Source: an uncultured Christensenella sp.
GTDB lineage: Bacteria > Bacillota > Clostridia > Christensenellales > UBA1242
DNA length: 31,643 bases
Direction: 5' to 3'
NCBI GenBank assembly: GCA_905203645.1
Contig: CAJKWP010000005.1
Location: 1-31,643, forward strand
Shown: one piece after another, positions 7,875-15,152 of the stretch
Layout: each line of letters starts with the position of its first letter
Numbering within the stretch: the stretch's first letter is position 1
Position numbers and translations under genes: made by a program
The notes under the pieces: generated by a model
Told to the model about the DNA's origin: nothing
What the model saw: only the letters and a program-made list of their open reading frames with translations
Database searches by the model: none

Positions 7875-8624
7875 ATGAACAAAACAGCAAAAATTGACTA
7901 CTCCAAAGTCGATTATGACAAATTGAACGCACTCAATATGCAACACGAATCACTTGGACAAGCATATTTGAAGTTTGATTGGGATCCGCTTGGCGAAAAT
8001 TTCAAATTGGATCTTCCTTATATTGAAAAATACTTAAAAAACGCAAGGGACAAAAGTGAAATAAAAACACCTCAATTTTTGTCACGTGGCAATCGTGAAG
8101 TAAAACAATGCTTCAAAAATGCCTTGGAAAACAACAGGGTTTTGAAAAATGAACTTCAATCAAGATATGATTCGGGCGAGTTCGCAGACTTTAAAGGTGT
8201 GAACATCGAACTTCAAGTCAAAGATATTTTGTTTTTTTTGAATTGTCGTGAAAAGATGCTTGAAATTGCCATTGGAAAACTCAAAAATCCAAACATAAAT
8301 ACACTCAAAGCGTATCAAAATATCTATGCACTCAACAAAAAACTCAGTGAACTTTTGGAAGAAACTTACAAAAAAGAATTTGACAAAAAAGTCATTATAC
8401 AAAACTTTTTGCAACAAGCCGAAAGGGAGCGTCAGGATGAAATTGCAAAATCAAAACTTTTGCAAGAAAAAATGGAGCACCAACCAGTTCAATCAAACAT
8501 CCTTATGCCATTGTCAGTCGCTCAAAATTTTATGAACTATGCTCAAAAAGGTTCAACAATTTTGCAACGTGTTGTGTCAACAGTAAAAACCGTTGCCGAT
8601 GCTGTAAGGGATATGTTTGAATAA
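7875..8624 (+). CDS. hypothetical helical protein upstream of mscL
   Basis: 249 residues, soluble, no signal peptide or obvious membrane segment. The N-terminal third is rich in Asp, Tyr and Lys and holds FKLDLPYIEKYLKNARDKSE. The middle (about 90-190) is predicted helical and charged, and the end (MNYAQKGSTILQRVVSTVKTVADAVRDMF) is an amphipathic helix that could contact membrane. I do not recognise a family. AAGAGG stands five bases before the ATG. The stop is ten bases before the mscL start, so the two are cotranscribed; this links it to the channel by context only. Confidence 0.7.
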   Translation: MNKTAKIDYSKVDYDKLNALNMQHESLGQAYLKFDWDPLGENFKLDLPYIEKYLKNARDKSEIKTPQFLSRGNREVKQCFKNALENNRVLKNELQSRYDSGEFADFKGVNIELQVKDILFFLNCREKMLEIAIGKLKNPNINTLKAYQNIYALNKKLSELLEETYKKEFDKKVIIQNFLQQAERERQDEIAKSKLLQEKMEHQPVQSNILMPLSVAQNFMNYAQKGSTILQRVVSTVKTVADAVRDMFE

Positions 8625-8634
8625 AGGAGAAAGA

Positions 8635-9291
8635 ATGAAAAACAAAAAAGGTGAAGAAAAAATAAAAAAAGATGTGCATGGATTTTTTGCCGAATTCAAA
8701 AAATTTATAAGCCGTGGAAATATTGTTGACATGGCTGTCGGCGTTATCATCGGTGGTGCATTCAGTACAATCGTAACCGCCCTTACAAACAAAATCATCA
8801 TGCCTTTTATCAACTTACTTTTGTCACTTGGTGGCGAAAACGGACTTGAAAAGGCATACACTTTTTTGAAAAAAGTTTATGATGTAAACGGTGAAATCGA
8901 CCTTGCAAAAAGCATATTCATCGACTGGGGTTCATTCATCACTGCAATAATCAATTTCTTTATCATTGCATTTGTTTTGTTTATTGCACTCAAAACAGCA
9001 ATGAAAGCAAACGAAGTTTTCAAAGACGCAATGTACCACGCTACTGACAAGGAATATATCAGCGAACGCAAAAGTGTAAAAGCATTTGCAAAACAAAACA
9101 AAATTCCTTTCAAAAAAGCATGGAAAGAACATTTGGAACAAAAAGCACAAGCGCTTGCCGAAGCAAGGGCATTGGAAGAGGCAAACAAACCAAAAGTTGA
9201 AACAACCGACCAAATTTTGAAAGATATCCGCGACCTTTTGAAAACGCAAGTAGTTCAAAACAAAACAGAAATAGAACAATCGCAAGAATAA
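8635..9291 (+). CDS. mscL: large-conductance mechanosensitive channel MscL with an inserted cytoplasmic segment
   Basis: A pentameric membrane channel that opens under membrane tension to release solutes during hypo-osmotic shock. Visible: the amphipathic N-terminal helix FFAEFKKFISRGN, TM1 with the pore-lining motif IVDMAVGVIIGGAFSTIV, a periplasmic-type loop, TM2 (WGSFITAIINFFIIAFVLFI), and the C-terminal bundle helix TTDQILKDIRDLLK. At 218 residues it is much longer than the usual 120-150. The surplus is about 60 mostly charged residues between TM2 and the terminal helix (from about NEVFKDAM to EEANKPKVE), predicted helical. The start at 8635 is chosen for AAGGAG five bases upstream. A bidirectional terminator follows. 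Confidence 0.93.
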   Translation: MKNKKGEEKIKKDVHGFFAEFKKFISRGNIVDMAVGVIIGGAFSTIVTALTNKIIMPFINLLLSLGGENGLEKAYTFLKKVYDVNGEIDLAKSIFIDWGSFITAIINFFIIAFVLFIALKTAMKANEVFKDAMYHATDKEYISERKSVKAFAKQNKIPFKKAWKEHLEQKAQALAEARALEEANKPKVETTDQILKDIRDLLKTQVVQNKTEIEQSQE

Positions 9292-9324
9292 TATCAATAC
9301 AAAAAATGCAAAGCACAAAAAAAT

Positions 9325-9361
9325 AACAAGCCCAAGGATAATAAATTGGGCTTGTTTTTTT
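9325..9361 (+). terminator. bidirectional rho-independent terminator between mscL and the Cys-rich pair
   Basis: AACAAGCCCAA and TTGGGCTTGTT arms with a ten-base loop, followed by seven T on the plus strand. An A-run on the left gives a T-run on the minus strand, so it can serve both convergent transcripts. Confidence 0.85.
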
Positions 9362-9365
9362 GCTT

Positions 9366-9536
9366 TTAATCAAGCGGTGATGTGACAAGTTTAACAAATT
9401 TTTGATTTTCTTCTTTATGTGTTTTGTCTTTTATGCAAATGTTTTGACAAATTCCAAATTCGTCAAAGCGACTGTCTTGCAAAATGCATTGTTTTCTTCT
9501 GCAATTTATGCAAAAGATATTTTTGCATATTGTCAA
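9366..9536 (-). CDS. small Cys-rich (likely zinc-binding) protein, second of a tandem pair
   Basis: 56 residues starting MTICKNIFCINCRRKQC. Cysteines at 4, 9, 17 and 30 align with 4, 9, 17 and 31 of the preceding gene, and FDEFGICQNI aligns with LDKHGMCKNM, so the two are paralogues of equal length. Extra Cys at 12 and 34 are present only here. The C-x4-C-x7-C-x12-C spacing suggests a small treble-clef or ribbon-like metal site. The start codon is TTG at 9536, overlapping the stop of the first gene as TTGA, with GAGGG nine bases upstream, so translation is likely coupled. I know no assigned function; small clostridial proteins with a comparable C-x4-C/C-xn-C layout exist, by recollection only. 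The second frame could alternatively be reached by a -1 frameshift. Confidence 0.65.
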   Translation of the reverse strand: MTICKNIFCINCRRKQCILQDSRFDEFGICQNICIKDKTHKEENQKFVKLVTSPLD

Positions 9537-9703
9537 AATTTTTGACCCTCACAAAGTTTAAATTTGTAAACTCGGTGGTTGTATTCTTGATTGAATATAA
9601 CCATATTTTTGCACATCCCGTGCTTGTCCAACTGTGTGTTCCCCTCAAAACGACACATATTAGATTGATTGAAAAAGCAATATTTGTTATTGCATGTATT
9701 CAA
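9533..9703 (-). CDS. small Cys-rich (likely zinc-binding) protein, first of a tandem pair
   Basis: 56 residues starting MNTCNNKYCFFNQSNMC, with cysteines at 4, 9, 17, 31 and 51 and an LDKHGMCKNM segment before a basic, aromatic tail. The start codon is TTG at 9703. It is supported by an excellent AAGGAGG seven bases upstream and by a near-consensus promoter 35-60 bases upstream; the nearby ATG is out of frame and stops after two codons. It is cotranscribed with its paralogue at 9366-9536. No signal peptide, so it acts in the cytoplasm. A role as a zinc-binding adaptor, anti-sigma-like factor or nucleic-acid binder is possible but not shown. Confidence 0.7.
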   Translation of the reverse strand: MNTCNNKYCFFNQSNMCRFEGNTQLDKHGMCKNMVIFNQEYNHRVYKFKLCEGQKF

Positions 9704-9737
9704 AAAAATCCCTCCTTTTTCATATTATCCAGTGTCA

Positions 9738-9766
9738 AGCATACCCGTTTGTTTCAATTTTGTCAA
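9738..9766 (-). promoter_or_regulatory. sigma-A-type promoter of the Cys-rich pair
   Basis: Minus strand TTGACA (9761-9766), 17 bases, TATGCT (9738-9743). Its position just before the AAGGAGG/TTG start supports that the two small frames are real genes. Confidence 0.7.
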
Positions 9767-9840
9767 CACAAAAATGTGGCAAAAAAAAACTTTTTTTTGA
9801 TATCACAACATAAAGCAATTACAAAAAAAATACCCACAAG

Positions 9841-9876
9841 ATGTATATACATTTTTTTGAAAAAGTTACGCATACT
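9841..9876 (+). promoter_or_regulatory. possible promoter/operator of the deacetylase gene
   Basis: A perfect 12-base palindrome ATGTATATACAT (9841-9852) lies where a -35 box would be. CATACT (9871-9876) is exactly six bases before the ATG. No ribosome binding site is present. It could be an activator-dependent promoter giving a leaderless mRNA. Confidence 0.3.
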
Positions 9877-9882
9877 ACCAGT

Positions 9883-10725
9883 ATGAAAAAATTTTTATGT
9901 ATTACATTGGCTATCATTTGTATTTTTTGTATAGGCTTTGGCTTTGCACCGTCTTTACAAAGTTTTTGTGATGAACAGAGCGTTTCACTTCCAATACTGA
10001 TGTACCACAGCATACTAAACAGCAAAACAGGTACATACATAGTTTCAAAGTTTCAACTTGAACAAGACATCATTGCATTACAGCAAAATGGTTATACAAC
10101 GGTATTTCCTTCTCAAGTGATTGATTATGTATACAACAAAAAGCCACTCCCATCCAAACCTATTATGATAACCTTTGACGACGGATATTATAACAACCTT
10201 TATTACGGCTTGGAAGTTTTGAAAAAATACAATGCAAAAGCAAACATAAACGTAATCGCAAAAATAAGTGACAACTTTTCTGTCAAAGATGACTCAAACC
10301 CAAATTATTCACATCTTACTTGGGGACAAATAAAACAAATATCCGAAAGCGGTTGCTTTGAAATTGGCAATCACACTTTTGATATGCACAAGTTTTCACC
10401 AAGATATGGCATAGGTCAAAGATGCTGTGAAACCGATGAAGAATACACCAAAAATTTGAACGATGACATTGACCTTTTTGAAAACGCACTCAAAAAAAAC
10501 ACGGGTCTTGAAACCAATGTTTTTGCTTATCCTTTTGGAAAATACAACAATCTTTCAAAACAGATTTTGTCCCGTCGTGGCTACAAACTTATTTTGACAT
10601 GTGAAGAACGTGCCAACAAAATAACCACTGGCGATGCAGAATGCCTTTTGAATCTTGGCAGAATAAACAGAAGTGGCAGTCTTTCGACCGCCACCATAGT
10701 TGAAAAAGTTATTCATTGCACTTGA
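9883..10725 (+). CDS. secreted polysaccharide deacetylase (NodB domain, CE4)
   Basis: 280 residues. A signal peptide or N-terminal anchor occupies residues 1-28 (MKKF, then a Cys/Ile/Phe-rich core), so the enzyme works outside the membrane on peptidoglycan or another N-acetylated glycan. CE4 motifs: LPILMYHSI (about 36-44), TFDDGY with the catalytic and metal Asp pair at 99-100, metal histidines in NHTFDMH (164 and 169), and FAYPFGKYN. The H-x4-H spacing is as in PgaB/IcaB-type members rather than NodB itself. The start at 9883 fits the signal peptide; no Shine-Dalgarno is present and a longer frame from 9841 adds a polar tail with no site either. It converges with the DUF4097 gene two bases downstream. 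Confidence 0.88.
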   Translation: MKKFLCITLAIICIFCIGFGFAPSLQSFCDEQSVSLPILMYHSILNSKTGTYIVSKFQLEQDIIALQQNGYTTVFPSQVIDYVYNKKPLPSKPIMITFDDGYYNNLYYGLEVLKKYNAKANINVIAKISDNFSVKDDSNPNYSHLTWGQIKQISESGCFEIGNHTFDMHKFSPRYGIGQRCCETDEEYTKNLNDDIDLFENALKKNTGLETNVFAYPFGKYNNLSKQILSRRGYKLILTCEERANKITTGDAECLLNLGRINRSGSLSTATIVEKVIHCT

Positions 10726-10727
10726 AA

Positions 10728-12185
10728 TTAAACGCCTGGTACACTGTAAATATCTACATCGCCTTTTGTTTGAACGTTTACAATATCACTTGTGGCAACT
10801 TCGCTGTTACTTGTGCTTGGATACCCTGTTGCTTGATCCTTGATTGTTTTGTTCTCCGACTTGAAATTTATATTTTTTGCTTTTGCAATCAGTTTGAATA
10901 TATCGTTTTGGATATAACTGATTGAAATTTGTCCATTTTCGCTCAAAATGTCATTTTGTCCTTTTACATCGACAAATTTTGCATTGATTGCACCTTTTTT
11001 TGTTGACAAGTAAGTTGTGTTTTCGCCATTTGCAACTTTTATGTCAATTTTTCCGCCCTGTGTGCGAATATCAATTTTCTTTGATGCTTTTTTGATGTTG
11101 ACACTTCCAGCCTTTGTGCTTATCAAAACGTCACCGCCAATATTACCAAACATCACTTCCGAATCAGTAAGTTGTGGCAACACCACACTTCCACTTACGT
11201 CACCAACGTCAAGTTTTACATTGTTTGCTACTTCATTGCTGTCCGCCAAATCACCAGTTATATTGCCAAGTTTGACAATTCCACTTTTGATATGGAAGTC
11301 AACCTTGTTTGCTTCGATATTGCCGATATCTGTTTTTGTTTTTTCGCCAGCCAAAGTCAAAACGTCTGCTTGTATATCTTTTGTTGTTATTTTTCCGTTT
11401 TGGGCGGTTAAAGTTACTGTTGGGATGCGGTTGTTTTCTGGGGCGGTTTCAACAACAAATTTCTTCACATTGCCAACAGTTATATCACCTTTTTTTGTGT
11501 TCAAATCAATTTTTTTCAAAAGTCCATTTGGATTTACGTCATCTGAAAGCCAGATATTGCCGTTTTCGGTTTGTGCTTTTATTGTGCCAAAAATCATAAT
11601 ATTTTCATTTATAGTATTTGCTTTATCGTTTGCAAACGCAATGTTTCCTTTTTTTGTGAAAATATTGACTTCAAGTTCATTATAATCATATTCTGAAAGA
11701 GTTATTTCAATCACACGACCATCGGCAATAGTCCACAAATAATTTTGGTCTTGAACGTCAATCGAAAGTGAAAACTCAGTATCATAACATTTGTTTACGA
11801 CAACATCTTTGACATCTTTTGATTTTGCAAAGCCTTTTACAGTTGTGGTGACTTTTATTCTTGAAAAATCACCCCGCCTTACTTTTACAGACGAACAATT
11901 TACCAAAATATTCAACACATCAATTTTTGAAAAGTTAATAAATTTTTTATTTTCTTCATTTGCAAAACTGATTTTGTTTCCTTCGTTGTCAACATAATTT
12001 GTTCCGTCATCACCATCAAATGTGTCGATAGTGTAAACTTTGGTCTGCCTTACATAGCAATAACCCAAAATTGAAGTACCAGGTGACAAGAGCATTATGG
12101 TCATCATAATCAAAACACATGCCATCAAAAGTCCCACAAAAAGCAACAAGTACGACAAAAATCCTTTATTCAATGAACCTTTCAT
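10728..12185 (-). CDS. membrane-anchored DUF4097-type beta-repeat protein
   Basis: 485 residues. An N-terminal hydrophobic helix (about 12-38) anchors it; the rest is presumably extracellular. From about residue 80 on the chain is built of short beta-strand units with alternating polar residues and Gly-[DN]-[IV] turns (GNIGGDVLISTKAGSVNIKK, IDIRTQGGKIDIKVANGE). This is the pattern of DUF4097/DUF2807 putative adhesin domains, which fold as beta-solenoids. Such proteins often occur beside envelope-stress regulators, but none is here. The ATG at 12185 has AAGGAG six bases upstream; the longer frame to 12257 would cross the promoter. Function beyond surface location is not known. Confidence 0.8.
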   Translation of the reverse strand: MKGSLNKGFLSYLLLFVGLLMACVLIMMTIMLLSPGTSILGYCYVRQTKVYTIDTFDGDDGTNYVDNEGNKISFANEENKKFINFSKIDVLNILVNCSSVKVRRGDFSRIKVTTTVKGFAKSKDVKDVVVNKCYDTEFSLSIDVQDQNYLWTIADGRVIEITLSEYDYNELEVNIFTKKGNIAFANDKANTINENIMIFGTIKAQTENGNIWLSDDVNPNGLLKKIDLNTKKGDITVGNVKKFVVETAPENNRIPTVTLTAQNGKITTKDIQADVLTLAGEKTKTDIGNIEANKVDFHIKSGIVKLGNITGDLADSNEVANNVKLDVGDVSGSVVLPQLTDSEVMFGNIGGDVLISTKAGSVNIKKASKKIDIRTQGGKIDIKVANGENTTYLSTKKGAINAKFVDVKGQNDILSENGQISISYIQNDIFKLIAKAKNINFKSENKTIKDQATGYPSTSNSEVATSDIVNVQTKGDVDIYSVPGV

Positions 12186-12204
12186 CAAAGACTCCTTTTT
12201 TTCA

Positions 12205-12233
12205 AGGATATCACATTTTCCAAAGAAAATCAA
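12205..12233 (-). promoter_or_regulatory. possible promoter of the DUF4097 gene
   Basis: Minus strand TTGATT (12228-12233), 17 bases, TATCCT (12205-12210), just upstream of AAGGAG. Confidence 0.4.
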
Positions 12234-12324
12234 TAATCCGATATGACAATTTGCCAACTTTTTGACAATTTCATCTTGAATTACATTTTACAATCACAGT
12301 TATCGAAAATTTTTTGCAAAATAT

Positions 12325-12353
12325 TTGTTAAAAAGCAACAAAATGTGTAAAAT
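12325..12353 (+). promoter_or_regulatory. promoter for the gene at 12373
   Basis: TTGTTA (12325-12330), 17 bases, TAAAAT (12348-12353). Predicted start near 12360, just before AAAGGAAG. Confidence 0.55.
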
Positions 12354-12372
12354 GAATATAAAGGAAGTGTTT

Positions 12373-12945
12373 ATGGAAAAACGAAGATTGAAACTTGCTT
12401 TGTCAATAGTGTCTTTAGTTGTTGTGGCAACATTGATTGGTGTTGGAGTTGTTTTGAGTTTGATTTCTTACAAATACAGTTGGAACAATCGTGTTGATCT
12501 TGTGTATGTTCCGCAAGAGGCAAAACTTACAATTGAAGGTACCGCTGGTGGCAGTACGTTTGTTGCAAATGCCGAAAATGGCGAATTTGATCACAGTTTT
12601 TGGGAAATCCCAGACGTAGACACAACGTTTACACAAAACAACAAAAAGATTACAATAAGTTTCAAGTTTACAAACAAATGCACTTCAAAATTGAAAATTA
12701 CAATCAGTGGAATTCATTACGACAGCAAAAAAAGATTTGAAACCACGGTTTTGGACGGTTCAAACCTTCCCCTTTCGGTAAATCGTCAACCCGACGGCAC
12801 CGGCGAATGCCAAATCACACTTGAAAATTATGAAAGTGTTTCGGTGGTAAATTTGTGTTACGAACTTAAAGAAGAAACCGTACGAATCGTCGGCGACGCA
12901 AACGACAAACAAAACTTGTCGATACGCGTTGACAAAGTGGCATAA
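12373..12945 (+). CDS. membrane-anchored extracellular protein of unknown function
   Basis: 190 residues. MEKRRLK is followed by one hydrophobic helix (about 8-32), then a beta-rich, probably extracellular domain with Thr, Asn and Ser-rich strands (ITISFKFTNKCTSKLKITIS). I do not recognise the family. It is divergent from the DUF4097 gene across a shared 187-base region, and both encode an anchor plus a beta-rich exterior, which suggests a related surface role. The start is chosen for AAAGGAAG five bases before the ATG; a longer frame from 12325 would overlap the promoter. Confidence 0.7.
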   Translation: MEKRRLKLALSIVSLVVVATLIGVGVVLSLISYKYSWNNRVDLVYVPQEAKLTIEGTAGGSTFVANAENGEFDHSFWEIPDVDTTFTQNNKKITISFKFTNKCTSKLKITISGIHYDSKKRFETTVLDGSNLPLSVNRQPDGTGECQITLENYESVSVVNLCYELKEETVRIVGDANDKQNLSIRVDKVA

Positions 12946-12951
12946 AAAATC

Positions 12952-12985
12952 AAAAAATGTATACCAGTGTGGTATACATTTTTTT
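12952..12985 (+). terminator. bidirectional terminator
   Basis: ATGTATACC and GGTATACAT arms around an AGTGT loop, with six A on the left and seven T on the right. It serves the 12373 gene and, on the other strand, the convergent gene ending at 13052. Confidence 0.8.
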
Positions 12986-13051
12986 ATATATAAAATTCGC
13001 TTAGATTTTAACACAAATTTTTGTTATTTGATTGTTTACTCACTGAGCAAT

Positions 13052-13714
13052 TTATTTCTTTGAGTTTTGTTCATTTTCATTATTTTTCTTTTTTGCCAAA
13101 TGTTTTTTTTCTCCGCCCTGTTTGCCAAATGTTTTTATGACAAATTCACTCAAAACAATTTTGCTTTTCAACAGTCTGTATTTTTTCAGCCGTTCAATTT
13201 TCAGATGCCTGCGCTCCAAAAAGAAACTGTCAACCGCTTCCCAAAAGAACACCCAGGTTGCGATTTCAAAAACAACTTTGATTGCAAAATACAAATTGAA
13301 ATGCACAATTGTTATATAAACCACAAAAAACAAAAACCCCATTAAAAGCATATACAGTGAAAATATATTATTTCGGTGCATTTTTCGATTGATTGCATGA
13401 ATTTCACGTTCGTAATTTTCTTTCAATGCAAATTTTATTTCTTGTTCTTTCGCTTCGTCAGGTTCTTTGACATGAAAGTTGAGTGTCAGTTCGTGTTTCA
13501 TTGGAATTGCATCTGCCTTTGTTTCCAAAAAGGCATTAAATTCACTGTCAAGCACATTGTAATTGTTCAAACTGTAATAAGAAAAAATATCGCTGTAATC
13601 ACCAGCACCAATTTCAATAATTCCACGCCCCTCTTCGTCAATATCAAATTTTTCATCTTCAAACAATTTTGTTTGTTTTCTCAGTGACCTACTTTTTTTG
13701 TAGTTCTCAAACAT
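13052..13714 (-). CDS. two-helix membrane protein of unknown function
   Basis: 220 residues. The N-terminal 110 are soluble and acidic (IIEIGAGDYSDIFSYYS, then TLNFHVKEPDEAKE). Two hydrophobic helices follow (about 118-138 and 141-160) and then ERRHLKIERLKKYRLLKSKI, ending in a Lys/Asn-rich tail. The helical hairpin with basic flanks suggests both ends are cytoplasmic. No named family recognised. The ATG at 13714 is used because AAAGG lies nine bases upstream, overlapping the stop of the microprotein gene. Last of a three-gene operon starting at 14515. Confidence 0.7.
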   Translation of the reverse strand: MFENYKKSRSLRKQTKLFEDEKFDIDEEGRGIIEIGAGDYSDIFSYYSLNNYNVLDSEFNAFLETKADAIPMKHELTLNFHVKEPDEAKEQEIKFALKENYEREIHAINRKMHRNNIFSLYMLLMGFLFFVVYITIVHFNLYFAIKVVFEIATWVFFWEAVDSFFLERRHLKIERLKKYRLLKSKIVLSEFVIKTFGKQGGEKKHLAKKKNNENEQNSKK

Positions 13715-13726
13715 AAATACCAACCT

Positions 13727-13837
13727 TTAATCTTTTTTATCCAATTTTTCCAAAGTTTCATCAACAATTTTGTCAATAGCTTTGTCAATTGTTTTGTCAA
13801 CAGTTTTGTCCAATTTCTTTTTGAAAATCTCTGCCAT
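13727..13837 (-). CDS. 36-residue amphipathic microprotein
   Basis: The frame begins MAEIFKKKLDKTVDK, continues in four-residue steps of D-K-[TA]-[VI], and ends EKLDKKD. Plotted as a helix, the Ile/Val/Leu residues make one narrow hydrophobic stripe with Lys and Asp elsewhere, so it could lie on a membrane or pair with a partner helix. GGAAGGTG stands five bases before the ATG and overlaps the stop of the upstream gene; its own stop (TAAAGG) forms the ribosome site of the next gene. This tight packing on both sides argues that it is translated. No homologue is known to me. Confidence 0.6.
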   Translation of the reverse strand: MAEIFKKKLDKTVDKTIDKAIDKIVDETLEKLDKKD

Positions 13838-13849
13838 AATTACACCTTC

Positions 13850-14515
13850 CTACATATTTTTGGATTTTATCTTCTTTTGTTTTCCAACGACCAATTTTGT
13901 AAGTATGATTGCAATCGTACATCCAGCAACCAAAACAGAAAGCGAAACAATCAAAGTACTGCTTACACCTGGGACTTTTAAAACTTCGGTTTTTACATAG
14001 CAATTCAAAAGCACGTCACCCGAATAAAAACTTACAAACGTGTACTGTGAATTTTGATTGTATCCGTTCAAAATGCAAACCTTGTCACCCTTTTTCAAAA
14101 CTGTTTCAAGCATTTTGTATTCGTCGCCAAGTTTTTCAAAGGTATTTGCATCTGCCAGAATTTCGGCATTGTAATTCAAACTTTTTTGTGGGGATGAAAT
14201 GCTGTTGTCGATGGTCATGCTTTTCAAAACATAGCCGACAGTATTTTGATTTTCATCCAAATATATCCCATAGACTTTGTCATATTCCTGCGAAACTGTA
14301 AAAATTTGATGCAATCTTGCTTTTTGCAAAAGTGCAGTTTCTCTTTCAGATTTGTTGATATCCAAAAAGTCTTGTCTTGAATAAATGGGTGTGTTGTCCA
14401 CTGTTATGCGAACCTTTTGCACATTTGCAAAACTTTGATTGCAAAAAGTATTGATGCCAACAAATGCAAAGGCAACAAGACAACAAATGCAAAAATACAA
14501 AGTCAACTTTTTCAC
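13850..14515 (-). CDS. secreted SH3-like membrane protein
   Basis: 221 residues. An N-terminal signal sequence (1-30, ending near NQSFA), an extracellular part of about 150 residues, a hydrophobic helix near 187-211 (LIVSLSVLVAGCTIAIILTKL) and a short basic cytoplasmic tail (KQKKIKSK). The outer part seems to hold two SH3b-like modules: VRITVDNTPIYSRQD to GYVLKSM, and AEILADAN to NCYVKTEVLKV, each with a value-then-GYV/CYV ending. Bacterial SH3 modules often bind cell-wall peptides. The start codon is GTG at 14515 with no ribosome site; a consensus promoter lies exactly upstream (see 14522-14550), so the mRNA may begin at the start codon. Confidence 0.7.
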   Translation of the reverse strand: MKKLTLYFCICCLVAFAFVGINTFCNQSFANVQKVRITVDNTPIYSRQDFLDINKSERETALLQKARLHQIFTVSQEYDKVYGIYLDENQNTVGYVLKSMTIDNSISSPQKSLNYNAEILADANTFEKLGDEYKMLETVLKKGDKVCILNGYNQNSQYTFVSFYSGDVLLNCYVKTEVLKVPGVSSTLIVSLSVLVAGCTIAIILTKLVVGKQKKIKSKNM

Positions 14516-14521
14516 AAAAAT

Positions 14522-14550
14522 ATTATAAAAAGAAAAACATTGTTTGTCAA
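14522..14550 (-). promoter_or_regulatory. perfect consensus promoter abutting a GTG start
   Basis: Minus strand TTGACA (14545-14550), 17 bases, TATAAT (14522-14527). Only six bases separate the -10 box from the GTG at 14515, so the expected +1 falls on or next to the start codon. Confidence 0.85.
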
Positions 14551-14652
14551 GTCAAAAAAAACTTGTACACCAATCAATTTACACTAAAAAAGTGAAATTA
14601 AGATGTACAAATTTTTATTTTTTGTCAAAGATTTCCAAAATCAAAAAGTCGC

Positions 14653-15096
14653 TTATTCTTGTTTAAGAATTTGCAATCTTTCAAAAATCATGTTTTTTAT
14701 TATTGCAAAATTTTCGTCTTGTTCCAAAAACAAAAGTTCAAGCATATCGCAAAGGATTTTTGCCTCGTTGGACACAACCTTTTTGATATCTTTTTTTTGA
14801 CACAAATTTTGGCTTTGGACATCGTACATCCTTTTCAAACTTTCGCATTGTGCTTGGGTCAGTGAAAAAAGTTGATTCAAAAATTGTTTTTCAGCCAATT
14901 TCAAGTATGGCATAATCTTTTTGTAATCGTTTGTTGTAAGTGTCAAAGTATCAACCAATCTTTGCGCATACTCTTTTCTTTTTTGTTCTTGGTCATCCAA
15001 TCTTACAAAAGCATATCCCTTTTCTTTCATGTTTTGAAAGTACGCTTTCGCAATTTGACTGTAATCTTCTGCAAGCAAAAAATCATCATATTCCAT
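14653..15096 (-). CDS. hypothetical helical protein
   Basis: 147 residues, soluble and predicted helical, with DDFLLAEDYSQIAKAYFQNM at the start and a Leu/Glu-rich end (KILCDMLELLFLEQDENFAII). No recognised domain. The ATG at 15096 has TAAGGTG five bases upstream. It lies downstream of the giant protease gene but a terminator (15153-15184) separates them, so it is probably transcribed separately; no convincing promoter was found. Confidence 0.6.
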   Translation of the reverse strand: MEYDDFLLAEDYSQIAKAYFQNMKEKGYAFVRLDDQEQKRKEYAQRLVDTLTLTTNDYKKIMPYLKLAEKQFLNQLFSLTQAQCESLKRMYDVQSQNLCQKKDIKKVVSNEAKILCDMLELLFLEQDENFAIIKNMIFERLQILKQE

Positions 15097-15152
15097 AAAT
15101 TCACCTTAAAATAATTTATGACAATTTTCATCCAAACATGACAAAACAAATC

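Noticed and set aside
9419..9886. 155-codon open frame on the plus strand over the Cys-rich pair
   Set aside because: Composition is that of antisense AT-rich DNA, no ribosome site, and it runs through the deacetylase start; the minus-strand pair has promoter, ribosome site and homologous repeats.
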